Assembly: GCF_001889065.1 (NCBI RefSeq)
Contig: NZ_LWHB01000056.1
Location: 1 to 15,425 of the forward strand
DNA: 15,425 nt
Direction of reading: 5' to 3'
Origin: Suttonella ornithocola
GTDB taxonomy: Bacteria > Pseudomonadota > Gammaproteobacteria > Cardiobacteriales > Cardiobacteriaceae
Shown here in pieces: positions 7,231-15,224 of the stretch. A program made the position numbers and the translations under genes. The notes below the pieces were generated by a model, which was given only the letters and a program-made list of their open reading frames with translations, did not search any database and was not told where the DNA came from. The first letter of the stretch is position 1. Each line of letters opens with the position of its first letter.

Positions 7231-7259
7231 TTTATACCATAGGTATTCATTTTTACCAA
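7231..7259 (-). promoter_or_regulatory. rpsB promoter with overlapping dyad
   Basis: On the minus strand, TTGGTA (7259-7254) stands 17 bases from TATAAA (7236-7231), with TG one base before it (extended -10). Transcription would begin near 7224, giving a leader of about 109 bases. The same stretch holds TACC-ATA-GGTA (7235-7245) and a third TACC (7254-7257), so GGTA/TACC half-sites overlap both the -10 and the -35. They may be an operator or chance; no regulator is indicated. Confidence 0.6.
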
Positions 7260-7269
7260 GAACAATACG

Positions 7270-8061
7270 ATGACTATTATTTTGAAAACCGAATCTGATT
7301 TAGAGAAAATGCGCGTCGCTGGGCGTTTGGCGGCAGATGTTTTGGATATGATTACGCCGTATGTTGAACCTGGTGTCACTACAGAAACTTTAGATAATAT
7401 TTGTGCGAAATATATTGCTGAGCGTGGTAGCGTTTCTGCATGCTTAAATTATGGGCAACCACCTTATCCTAAGCATACTTGTATTTCTGTTAACCATGTC
7501 ATTTGCCATGGTATCCCTAGTGAGAAAAAGCTTAAAAAAGGGGATATTGTGAATATTGATGTGACAGTGATTGTTGATGGCTTTCACGGCGATAGCAGTC
7601 GTATGTATTTAGTAGGAGAAATCAATGTATTGGCTAAGCGTCTTGTAGAAGTGACTTATGACTGTATGTGGCGCGGGATTGAAGTGGTTAAACCGGGTGC
7701 AACGCTTGGCGATATTGGATACGCAATTCAACAACATGCCGAAGCACAACGGTTTTCTGTGGTGAGAGAATTTTGCGGGCACGGGATTGGGCGAGGATTT
7801 CATGAAGATCCTCAAATTTTGCATTATGGCGAAGCGGGTAGGGGATTAGTACTTGAAAAAGGCATGACATTTACCATTGAACCAATGATTAATGCAGGTA
7901 AACGGCAATTAAAGATTTTACCTGATGGTTGGACGGCAGTGACAAAAGACCATAGCTTATCGGCACAATGGGAACATATGCTAGCAGTAACAGAAACTGG
8001 CTATGAGATTTTTACCTTAAGTGCGAAAGAGAGAGAGGCTGGAGTCATTGCACGCACATAA
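7270..8061 (+). CDS. map: Methionine aminopeptidase, type I
   Basis: Cytosolic dinuclear-metal enzyme that removes the initiator methionine from nascent proteins. The 263 residues are standard for type Ia and all five metal ligands are visible: Asp97 (NIDVTV), Asp108 (FHGDSS), His171 (CGHGIGRGFHEDP), Glu204 (FTIEPM) and Glu235 (QWEHM). The substrate His is His80 (VICHGIP). It is divergent from rpsB. The ribosome site is weak (AAGAA eight bases before the ATG). glnD begins one base after its stop, so the two are likely co-transcribed and coupled, as in E. coli where map and glnD are neighbours. Confidence 0.97.
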   Translation: MTIILKTESDLEKMRVAGRLAADVLDMITPYVEPGVTTETLDNICAKYIAERGSVSACLNYGQPPYPKHTCISVNHVICHGIPSEKKLKKGDIVNIDVTVIVDGFHGDSSRMYLVGEINVLAKRLVEVTYDCMWRGIEVVKPGATLGDIGYAIQQHAEAQRFSVVREFCGHGIGRGFHEDPQILHYGEAGRGLVLEKGMTFTIEPMINAGKRQLKILPDGWTAVTKDHSLSAQWEHMLAVTETGYEIFTLSAKEREAGVIART

Positions 8062-8062
8062 T

Positions 8063-10630
8063 ATGCCCAACAATAATAGGCTTCCGCCAGATTTTGGTTG
8101 TCCTTCTTCAAACCCAACCGAAATCTGCGTGGCAGCGAAACAATATTTGTCTTTTTTGCATGAGCAGCAATTTGCTGCTTTAGGACAAACCTTCGCGGTC
8201 GAACAGTGGATAAAGCATCAAACGCAGCAAATTGACCGTATTTTATGTTGTCTTTATCACTGTTATTTATCAGATGTAGATGCTGCTTTATTTGCCATTG
8301 GGGGATATGGGCGAGAAGAGCTTTTTCCTCGTTCAGATATCGATATTTTATTGTTATGCGATGATGATTCGATTGTTACTCAAGAAAGCATTAGCGCTTA
8401 TATTCAAGCATTATGGTCGCTAGGGTTGGACATTGCGCAAAGTGTTCGTACACGCGCGCAATGTTTAGAAGATGCCAAAAAAGATACAGATATGCTGACG
8501 AGCTTGGTGGAAGCTCGCTTTTTAGCGGGGCAATCTCACTACTGTCAAACGGTAAATATTACTCATCCGCGTTTGATTTCTCCACGTACATTTTTAGAAT
8601 TAAAGTTACAAGAACAACAAAAGCGAGATGAGCAGCGCGATCAAATAGGTAAGCTAGAGCCGAATATCAAAACAGGAACTGGTGGACTGAGAGATATTCA
8701 AATGATTTCTTGGGTATATCGATACTGCCTACATCCAGAAAAAACTCAAATTTTGTTGGAAGGTTTATTAACGCCAGCTGAAACACAAGAACTTATAGAA
8801 AGTCGGCGAACTTTATGGAAAATTCGATTTGCACTTCATTTAAATACCAAACAGCATAAAGATCGCTTGTCATTTGAGCAGCAAAAACAATTGGCGCAGT
8901 TATTCCATTACCCAGAAGGAAAAAATAATCAGGCAGTTGAAAGTTTTATGCGCGAGTATTATTTAGCGACTTTGCGCGTTAGGCGATTAAACCGCTTAGC
9001 GATTAAGCTTATTGACAGCCAGTTGCGACCGATCGCTCCACCAGAAAGATTAGATGCACAATTTAGCCTAGTACACCAACGGTTGGTACTGAATGAACCA
9101 AAAACGCTGATTGGCAATCCTAGGCAACTTTGGCAAATATTTCTGCACTTATTAAATAATCCGCTAATTGATAGTATTTCGCCTCAATTAGGGCGGCAAT
9201 TAAGAGAATATAGAGATCGTATTTTTACCGCTTCTAACCGACATAATAAGGAAACGCATCAAGGATTTTTAACAATTCTCAATCATCAAGGGAACGTTCA
9301 TCGACAAATTCGCCGTATGCATCGATATGGCTTATTGAGTCGATATTTACCGGCATTTCTGCCGGTTGTTGGGCGAATGCAATATGATTTATTTCATCAA
9401 TATACGGTTGACCAACATACTTTGAGATTGATTTATTTCTTAGAGCAATTTAAAACCTATCAGCCTGATTATCCAGCGACACAAGATATTATGCGACGTT
9501 TACGTAGTCCGGCTATTCTATATTTAGCGGCATTATTTCATGACATTGGCAAGGGGCATCTTGGTGATCATAGTGAAATTGGGGCAGCAATTACAATCGC
9601 TTATTTAGAAGAAAATACTGCGCTAAGTCGTGAAGAAGGTAAGTTATTGGTTTTTTTAGTTCGCCATCATCTTTTGTTATCAGCAACGGCACAAAAGAAA
9701 GACTTAAGTGATCCTAGTGTTATCAAAGAATTTGCGGCTTATTTTCCAAATAGCGAATATTTGGATTATCTTTATCTTTTAACATTGGCAGATATTAGCG
9801 CAACCAATAATAGCTTATGGAATAGTTGGCGAGCGAATTTAATGTATACCCTTTATCGCTTAACTGCCAATCATCTTAATACCTTTACACCACATCCACA
9901 GCAGCAAATTGATGCCCTAAAACAACGTGCATTAAGTCATTTTGATAACCAACAGGCGATTGATGATATTCACATCTTATGGCAGCAACTTCCCAATGAA
10001 TTTTTTATCAATGAAACCCCTAATTTAATTGCTGAAAAAACGCGATTGATTTTGATAACAGAAGATAAAAATATCGCAACATTATTACAGAATCATCCGC
10101 CAAGACTGTTTATTAGTGCCACAGGTTCTCCCGATATTTTATTTGCTCGGATAACGCATTTTATGGAAAAACAGAATTTTACTATCTTAGAAGCAAGATT
10201 GTATCGCTACGGAGAAGCGCCGTATCAACGGGTGATTCAACAATATACGCTTGCCGATTATTGCACGCTTTCACCTCAGTTACTGAAACAACTGAATTTT
10301 ATGATTGCGGGGAATGTGCCGCCTAAGCCGCTAGGAAAACGCCTACACCATACACCCCTCAAGCATTTTTCCATGAATACGCATATTCACTACCATAATG
10401 ATGGTGGAAGACGAACGGTTCTAGAATTAACGTGTAAAGATAGACATGGTTTATTGTCTTTAATTAGCCGTATCTTTTTAGAGCAAAATATTCATTTAAA
10501 TCATGCAAAAATTGCAACTTTTGGCGAAAAAGTAGAAGATACTTTTTATTTAACAGATGCGTTTGGATATCCACTGACTGCTTATCAGCAAACTGTGCTA
10601 AGTGAGCAGCTTTATCAACATTTAAAATAA
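8063..10630 (+). CDS. glnD: Bifunctional PII uridylyltransferase / uridylyl-removing enzyme
   Basis: Nitrogen sensor that adds UMP to PII (GlnB/GlnK) when glutamine is low and removes it when glutamine is high. Domains in order: nucleotidyltransferase with GGYGREELFPRSDID at residues 80-94, a GlnD PII-uridylyltransferase linker region, an HD hydrolase domain with ALFHDIGKG (His493-Asp494), and two C-terminal ACT domains (about 682-760 and 785-855) that sense glutamine. Length is 855 residues against 890 in E. coli. I chose the ATG one base after the map stop; an in-frame GTG at 8021 would add 14 residues inside map, but has no ribosome site and the added sequence looks like shadow coding. The ATG too lacks a close Shine-Dalgarno, fitting coupling to map. 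No PII gene is in the window. Confidence 0.95.
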   Translation: MPNNNRLPPDFGCPSSNPTEICVAAKQYLSFLHEQQFAALGQTFAVEQWIKHQTQQIDRILCCLYHCYLSDVDAALFAIGGYGREELFPRSDIDILLLCDDDSIVTQESISAYIQALWSLGLDIAQSVRTRAQCLEDAKKDTDMLTSLVEARFLAGQSHYCQTVNITHPRLISPRTFLELKLQEQQKRDEQRDQIGKLEPNIKTGTGGLRDIQMISWVYRYCLHPEKTQILLEGLLTPAETQELIESRRTLWKIRFALHLNTKQHKDRLSFEQQKQLAQLFHYPEGKNNQAVESFMREYYLATLRVRRLNRLAIKLIDSQLRPIAPPERLDAQFSLVHQRLVLNEPKTLIGNPRQLWQIFLHLLNNPLIDSISPQLGRQLREYRDRIFTASNRHNKETHQGFLTILNHQGNVHRQIRRMHRYGLLSRYLPAFLPVVGRMQYDLFHQYTVDQHTLRLIYFLEQFKTYQPDYPATQDIMRRLRSPAILYLAALFHDIGKGHLGDHSEIGAAITIAYLEENTALSREEGKLLVFLVRHHLLLSATAQKKDLSDPSVIKEFAAYFPNSEYLDYLYLLTLADISATNNSLWNSWRANLMYTLYRLTANHLNTFTPHPQQQIDALKQRALSHFDNQQAIDDIHILWQQLPNEFFINETPNLIAEKTRLILITEDKNIATLLQNHPPRLFISATGSPDILFARITHFMEKQNFTILEARLYRYGEAPYQRVIQQYTLADYCTLSPQLLKQLNFMIAGNVPPKPLGKRLHHTPLKHFSMNTHIHYHNDGGRRTVLELTCKDRHGLLSLISRIFLEQNIHLNHAKIATFGEKVEDTFYLTDAFGYPLTAYQQTVLSEQLYQHLK

Positions 10631-10640
10631 AGGAATTTTT

Positions 10641-10835
10641 ATGGAAAAAATGACGCCAATTTTTATTCTCATAAGCTATTTAATTTTCTTTCTTATCATA
10701 ACTAAAGGTCATCCTATCCAATATATTAAAGCAGTGATGGAAAAAAGCCGAAATGCCGAAGAGCAGCATTGGGGAACATTCGCGTTAATTATGGCAAGCA
10801 TTATTGTTTTTGTCTTTTTGCTTATCCAGCTATAA
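10641..10835 (+). CDS. Small two-helix membrane protein, function unknown
   Basis: I do not recognise this family. The 64 residues show a hydrophobic segment at about 5-21 (PIFILISYLIFFLIITKG), a polar, charged middle with KAVMEKSRNAEEQHWGTFA, and a second hydrophobic segment at about 47-64. With no N-terminal charge cluster typical of a signal peptide, it is best read as a two-helix inner-membrane protein with a short loop. AAGGA lies just before the ATG with good spacing, ten bases after the glnD stop, and tatD begins three bases after its own stop. That placement and the ribosome site make it a real gene. Its operon partners (nitrogen sensing, DNase-type hydrolase) do not point to one job. 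Confidence 0.75.
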   Translation: MEKMTPIFILISYLIFFLIITKGHPIQYIKAVMEKSRNAEEQHWGTFALIMASIIVFVFLLIQL

Positions 10836-10838
10836 ACA

Positions 10839-11648
10839 ATGAGTAAAAAATCTTTAAACTTAATTGATATTGGATGTAACTTGACCAGTCCAAGACTGAT
10901 GCGAAATTTAATGCAAGTTTTAAATGATGCGCAAGCGGCGGGCGTTCAGCGACAAATTCTTACAGGGACAGATACCGAGAGTAACCAAGAAGCGCTTGCC
11001 TTAGCGGATAAATATTCTAATTTATATAGTACAGTGGGTTTTCATCCCCATCATGCCAATAACTGGCAGCCATATAGCCATCCTGCTCAGCATTTAGCTG
11101 CGGCAAAGCATCCAAAAGTGGTAGCCATTGGTGAAATGGGATTAGATTACTTTCGTAACCTTGCTTATCCCGCCAATCAGAAAAAATGTTTTGCAGACCA
11201 GTTAGAGATTGCTATTCAAGCTGAAAAACCTGTCTTTTTGCATGAACGTCAAGCATTTAAAGATTTTATCGAATTATTAGCACCTAGATTGCCTGAGTTA
11301 GTTGGTGCTGTATGGCATTGCTTTGCAGCAGATGAGCGAGCTTTGGATTGGGCATTAGAAAACGGACTTTACATCGGTATTACAGGTTGGATTGCAGATA
11401 ATGAACGCGGTAAAGAATTACGCCGTATTGTGAGTAAAATCCCAGATAATCGCTTAATGATTGAAACGGATGCGCCTTATCTAACACCTAAAACGTTACA
11501 ACCGACACCACGTCTGAATGAACCTCAATATTTACCTGAAGTTTTACGTGTATTAGCACAAGCCCGAGAACAAGATTATCATATGCTTGCTCAGCTAACG
11601 ACTGAAAATGCAGAAAGATTTTTTGGTTTAGAAAAGCAGGATTTTTGA
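10839..11648 (+). CDS. tatD: TatD family metal-dependent hydrolase
   Basis: TIM-barrel metal hydrolase; E. coli TatD is a 3'-5' exonuclease active on single-stranded DNA and RNA and linked to repair of oxidative damage. The 269 residues begin LIDIGCNLTS, the TatD-type variant in which the DxHxH strand of other amidohydrolases is replaced, as in E. coli TatD (FDIGVNLTS). Metal or active-site residues visible are His69 and His71 (GFHPHH), Glu99 (IGEMGLDY), His135 (VFLHER), His160 (WHCF) and Asp211 (IETDAPYL). ITGWIADNERGKELR also follows E. coli TatD closely rather than YcfH or YjjV. It starts three bases after the small membrane protein without its own clear ribosome site, suggesting coupling. 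It is not next to tatABC; the name is historical. Confidence 0.93.
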   Translation: MSKKSLNLIDIGCNLTSPRLMRNLMQVLNDAQAAGVQRQILTGTDTESNQEALALADKYSNLYSTVGFHPHHANNWQPYSHPAQHLAAAKHPKVVAIGEMGLDYFRNLAYPANQKKCFADQLEIAIQAEKPVFLHERQAFKDFIELLAPRLPELVGAVWHCFAADERALDWALENGLYIGITGWIADNERGKELRRIVSKIPDNRLMIETDAPYLTPKTLQPTPRLNEPQYLPEVLRVLAQAREQDYHMLAQLTTENAERFFGLEKQDF

Positions 11649-11664
11649 TTTCAACATATATATT

Positions 11665-11794
11665 GAGACCTTTGCAAAAAAACATAAAATAGAGAAATTT
11701 CAACTTTCAAATTTTGAAAATATATTAAAATCATGGTGTTAATTTTTCTACTAGTGGCAAAAATTAGTGTAAAACGGAATTTTGCAAAGGTCTC
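11665..11794. mobile_element. 130-bp MITE-like element, IS5/IS1106-type ends
   Basis: Perfect 15-bp terminal inverted repeats, GAGACCTTTGCAAAA at 11665-11679 and its reverse complement at 11780-11794 (16 bp if the flanking T/A is counted), enclose about 100 bp of AT-rich sequence without a gene. From memory the ends match those of IS5-family elements such as IS1106 of Neisseria, including GGAATTTTGCAAAGGTCTC at the right end. I see no transposase and no clean target duplication (TATT to the left, ATAC to the right). It is either a non-autonomous derivative or an internally deleted IS. It lies between tatD and the degV pseudogene and ends 36 bp before the latter. Confidence 0.85.
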
Positions 11795-11830
11795 ATACTA
11801 TTTATTCGAAAATGATAAAAAGGAGAAAAA

Positions 11831-12695
11831 GTGATAGAAGGTCAGTCTTGTGCGGTCGTTTGTACTTCTACAGCTTCATTGGAAGTATTCTCAAATAAAC
11901 CCTCAATCATTTATACGCTTCCTTTAAATATTCATACAGCTCAAGGCGATTATCGTGACGGTATTGATATTTCTAGCCAACAGTTTTATCAATATTTACA
12001 GAAGCATCCCTCAGAACTACCTTATACATCCCCACCAGATTTTGATAAGGCAGTTGCTTTACTTTTAAAATTAAAACAAGAGAATTATACCGATGTTATC
12101 GTTCCAACGCTGTCAGTGAGCTTAAGTCAAACTTATAAAGTTATCTAAGACATTGCTTTATTGATGCGCAATCAAATCAATATCCATGTTATTGATACTG
12201 GGACAATTTCTATTTTAGAGGGATTGTTTTCTTTAGAAGCTACAAGATTATTAGACAAAAGGTGTTTCTCCATTAAATGTCGTACAAGAGCTAGAGAAAT
12301 TAAAACAAAAGCTCCATTTGTTTTTTGAAGTTGATTCATTGAAATACCTGATTAAAAATGGACGAATTTCTGCTATTCAAGGCATGATGGGAAGCATCAT
12401 GAAATTAAAACCGATTATTCATTTTCATAATGGAAAAATGAACGTTATCGCTAAAGTCAGGCATACGCAGAATGCGTTGGAGTATTTGTCTGATGAAGTA
12501 AGAAAAAGATTAGAAAGCAGTCAAAAAGCCAAATTATTTAGATTGTATGCGGGAGATCAAGCATTATATCAGGAGTTTGAGCGACATATTCGTCATCAAA
12601 CAAATGAATTAATTTATGCTTATCCTATTTCGCCTGTAGTAGGTGCGCATATTGGTCTAAAAGCCGTTGGCATAGGTATGTGGTTGGAGTCTTAA
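11831..12695 (+). pseudogene. DegV family fatty-acid-binding protein, broken by a stop and a frameshift
   Basis: DegV proteins bind a fatty acid and, in Firmicutes, serve as FakB subunits that present it to the kinase FakA. The reading starts at GTG with AAGGAG six bases upstream. Family marks are VVCTSTASLEVF near the N-terminus, YRDGIDISSQQFY, LPYTSPP, and, late, LFFEVDSLKYLIKNGRISAIQG and GSIMKLKPII. Two lesions interrupt it: TAA at 12146-12148 (after SLSQTYKVI, probably once CAA), and an extra base in the AAAA run at 12257-12260. Removing that base restores KGVSPLNVVQELEKLKQKLH into the second half. The repaired reading of about 287 codons is full family length, so the decay is recent. 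No fakA-like gene is visible, and DegV is uncommon in gammaproteobacteria, so it may have been acquired. Confidence 0.9.
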
Positions 12696-12777
12696 GAAGT
12701 ATCATCAAGATATCTTTATAGGTAAATTTTCCTAAAAATAAATTTTAATAAAAACAATTAAACTAGGCTTATATTTT

Positions 12778-12806
12778 TTGATGAAAAGTGATAACCTAAA
12801 CATAAT
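12778..12806 (+). promoter_or_regulatory. Sigma-70 type promoter before the binding-protein gene
   Basis: TTGATG (12778-12783) stands exactly 17 bases from CATAAT (12801-12806), matching the -35 and -10 consensus at four and five of six positions. It lies 36 bases before the ATG of the periplasmic binding protein gene. It indicates that this gene is transcribed on its own, apart from the decayed degV upstream. Confidence 0.65.
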
Positions 12807-12842
12807 TTAATATGGATTTGTTGTTAAATAGGAAGGTTGTTG

Positions 12843-13592
12843 ATGTTGATATCGTTTCGTCAATTATGTTTAATGACAGGGTTATGTTTTGGACTATATG
12901 CAAATGTTCAAGCAGAAACTTTAAAAATGGGCGCAAATATTTCTTCTCCTCCTTTTATTTTTAGGGATGATGAAAGTAAGTTAACAGGATTTGAGATTGA
13001 ATTAATCAATGAAATTGGTAAGCAAGAAGGTTTTGATGTTCGCGTAACCCCTGCTATTTTTCCATTTGTCTTTACCCAATTGGAAAAAGGCGATATAGAT
13101 TTTATTGGTAATTTATATTACTCAGAGGAGCGTAATAATGCTTATTTATTAAGCCAACCTTATTACACAGAAACCTTACAATATGCCGCTTTGGGCGATA
13201 AAAAAATTGAAAATCCATTAATGGATGGTAGTCGAGTGAGTGTATTGGCTTCCTCGCCTGTTGAAGAAATTTTACATGAAGAATTGCCAAAATATCCCGG
13301 TGTGAAATTAGTATCAGAAGAAACTAGCTATTTAGGCTTTAAAGATCTTTTTATAAAAAAAGTGGATTTTATGATTAGTACGCAGTCAAACATTGCCTCA
13401 TTAACAAATGCTTATCCACAGTATGAATATCAGACGTTTACACCCGAAGGTGCTTTAAATAAAACCGTAACGCTACATTTTCTAACGCTTAAAAGTAACT
13501 CAAAGCTGATGGAAAGAATAAATCAAGGTTTAAATAAATTGATAGAAAATGGAAAGTTTGACGAGCTTAAAGCAAAATATCATTTAAAATAA
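12843..13592 (+). CDS. Periplasmic amino-acid-type solute-binding protein (ABC transporter, SBP family 3)
   Basis: The sequence belongs to the bacterial extracellular solute-binding family 3, which captures polar amino acids for ABC importers. From the chosen ATG it has 249 residues with a signal peptide (hydrophobic core 8-20) and a likely cleavage after VQA at residue 24, giving a mature start of ETLKMGAN. Family segments are PPFIFRDDESKLTGFEIELINEIGK, GDIDFIGNLYYSEERNNAYLLSQPYYTE, and the C-terminal NQGLNKLIENGKFDELKAKY. Two in-frame TTG codons precede the ATG, but GGAAGG at 12831-12836 is six bases from the ATG, which I therefore prefer. There is no lipobox. No permease or ATPase gene is nearby, so it is an orphan that must share a transporter encoded elsewhere or act as a sensor. 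Substrate unknown. Confidence 0.88.
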   Translation: MLISFRQLCLMTGLCFGLYANVQAETLKMGANISSPPFIFRDDESKLTGFEIELINEIGKQEGFDVRVTPAIFPFVFTQLEKGDIDFIGNLYYSEERNNAYLLSQPYYTETLQYAALGDKKIENPLMDGSRVSVLASSPVEEILHEELPKYPGVKLVSEETSYLGFKDLFIKKVDFMISTQSNIASLTNAYPQYEYQTFTPEGALNKTVTLHFLTLKSNSKLMERINQGLNKLIENGKFDELKAKYHLK

Positions 13593-13617
13593 TCTAAAAA
13601 ATATTATAGAAATAAAA

Positions 13618-13646
13618 TTGATAACGATTGATGGGGAATTTAAATA
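13618..13646 (+). promoter_or_regulatory. Weak candidate promoter for cls
   Basis: TTGATA (13618-13623) lies 17 bases from TAAATA (13641-13646), 22 bases before the cls ATG. The -10 matches poorly. It is the only plausible promoter I see in the 76-base gap; read-through from the binding-protein gene is the alternative, as no terminator separates them. Confidence 0.3.
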
Positions 13647-13668
13647 GTCATTTTCTGATAGGTGAATT

Positions 13669-15114
13669 ATGCATTGGTTACTGATTTGTCACCTCACAAT
13701 CGTTTTTTTGTTTATGCTGCGCATTGCGCTACGAGAAGATTTGCGACCAGATGCGCGAATGGCATGGTTTATGACGCTTTTATTGACCCCGGCTTTAGGC
13801 TGTATTTTGTATTTCCTATTTGGTTCGGCTCGTATGGCGAGAAAAGTACGTCATTATCATCACCAAGTTTTAGAAAATACCAAACGACAATTTATCCAAG
13901 CATTGGGAACAAATTTTCTAGGTAGTAAGAGGGTTTTGATAGAAACTTTGCCAAATCACTACCAATCAGCTTTTCAATATTTAGCATCTATCAATCATCT
14001 CTATCCAGTAACGGGTAATTGTGCAGAATTGATGGCAGACGGTAAAGTTGCGCGTAAGCGTTTACTGCAAGATATTGAGGCAGCTAAAGAGCAAGTGAAT
14101 GTGCTATATTATATTTGGTTAAATGATGAAACGGGACAATCTGTTGCACAAGCACTCATTCGAGCGGCTAAAAGAGGGGTGAGCTGTCGTGCAGTGGTCG
14201 ATGGCTTAGGTTCAAGAGCATTTTTAAAAACAGAATTATGGCAAGAGCTGCAAGCAGCAGGCGTACAAACAGCGGTTGCTTTACCTATAAATCACTGGTG
14301 GACCATTTTTCAACGTCGGATAGATTTGCGTAATCATAGAAAAATTACCTTAATTGACGGAAAAATTGTTTATTGTGGTAGTCAAAACTGTGCAGATGAA
14401 GCCTTTGTAGTTAAAGCCAAATATGCGCCTTGGGTTGATATTATGCTACGTTTAGAAGGACCAATAGTCACTCAAACGCAATTACTTTTTGCAGCTGATT
14501 GGCAATTAGCCAGTGGAGAAGCAGAATTGGCAATACCAACAAAAGCTGCTGAGCATCTTTCATCAGGCTTTACCGCTCAAGTAATGGGCGACGGACCAAC
14601 GGCTAGATCGCGCTCGACAGCAGAATTTTTATCAACTCTTATCAGTACTTCTCAAGAAACAATCATAATTTCAACACCTTATTTTGTGCCTGATGCGACG
14701 GTTCTTGATGCTTTGTGTGCTGCTGCTTGGAGAGGAGTAGAGGTAACTTTAATTGTGCCAAAACGTAATGATTCTTGGATTGTTTCAGCAGTTAGCAGAA
14801 GTCATTATCGTCGATTATTGGAAGCAGGCATTAAGCTTTATGAATTTAGAGACGGTTTATTGCATGCAAAAACATTGACCATAGACGAAAAAATTACGTT
14901 TATTGGTTCAACGAATTTAGATTTGCGTAGCTTTGATTTAAATTATGAAAATAATGTCTTATTATCCGATGAAAAAGTAACTCAAGCGGTATTAGAGCGC
15001 CAACTATACTATCGTTCTCGCAGTGACTTAGTGGAATTAAAAGCAGTTCTTGCTTGGTCTGTCCCTAGAAAAATTTGGAATAATTTATTAGCAACTATTA
15101 GCCCAATTTTGTAG
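13669..15114 (+). CDS. clsA: Cardiolipin synthase, phospholipase D superfamily (ClsA type)
   Basis: Inner-membrane enzyme that condenses two phosphatidylglycerols into cardiolipin and glycerol. The 481 residues match ClsA of E. coli (486) in length and layout: two N-terminal membrane helices (about 2-18 and 33-52, ending LGCILYFLFGS, the PLDc_N region), then two PLD domains. The first HKD motif is His223/Lys225/Asp230 (HRKITLID followed by GKIVYCGSQN) and the second His399/Lys401/Asp406 (LHAKTLTID followed by EKITFIGSTNLD). YYIWLNDETG and ISTPYFVPD are further family segments. AGGTGA precedes the ATG closely. Its substrate pathway starts with CdsA, encoded in this window but not linked to it in an operon. 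No terminator is evident after it before the IS remnant. Confidence 0.95.
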   Translation: MHWLLICHLTIVFLFMLRIALREDLRPDARMAWFMTLLLTPALGCILYFLFGSARMARKVRHYHHQVLENTKRQFIQALGTNFLGSKRVLIETLPNHYQSAFQYLASINHLYPVTGNCAELMADGKVARKRLLQDIEAAKEQVNVLYYIWLNDETGQSVAQALIRAAKRGVSCRAVVDGLGSRAFLKTELWQELQAAGVQTAVALPINHWWTIFQRRIDLRNHRKITLIDGKIVYCGSQNCADEAFVVKAKYAPWVDIMLRLEGPIVTQTQLLFAADWQLASGEAELAIPTKAAEHLSSGFTAQVMGDGPTARSRSTAEFLSTLISTSQETIIISTPYFVPDATVLDALCAAAWRGVEVTLIVPKRNDSWIVSAVSRSHYRRLLEAGIKLYEFRDGLLHAKTLTIDEKITFIGSTNLDLRSFDLNYENNVLLSDEKVTQAVLERQLYYRSRSDLVELKAVLAWSVPRKIWNNLLATISPIL

Positions 15115-15224
15115 CGCAAAGTATAGAAATAAAAAATATCGTGTTTATTTGGCTGAATGCTATGATGTTGTAACATACTAATTAAACTGAAGTAATACTA
15201 AATATAGAGAAAATAATGAAGATA
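15115..15224 (+). other. Short spacer between cls and the IS, with a possible interrupted gene start
   Basis: AT-rich sequence without a terminator. Near its right end AGAGA (15206-15210) is followed by ATG at 15216-15218 and then AAG ATA TAG, so a reading frame begins and stops immediately at the inferred IS edge. This would fit an insertion at a TA a few codons into a gene, but so short a run may be chance. Confidence 0.3.

Noticed and set aside
8021..8062. Upstream GTG start for glnD, overlapping map by 41 bases
   Set aside because: No ribosome site precedes the GTG, and the added residues (RKRERLESLHAHN) come from bases coding for the map C-terminus. The ATG one base after the map stop is simpler.
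11649..11830. CRISPR or tandem-repeat array next to tatD
   Set aside because: Only two copies of the repeat exist and they are in inverted, not direct, orientation, which fits a transposable element.
11831..12148. A separate 105-residue protein
   Set aside because: The protein sequence continues after the stop with DegV family content in the same frame, and then, after a one-base correction, to the family C-terminus, so it is the first part of a pseudogene.
12837..12842. TTG TTG as start codons of the binding-protein gene
   Set aside because: They directly abut the GGAAGG ribosome site, leaving no spacing. The following ATG has the right six-base distance.
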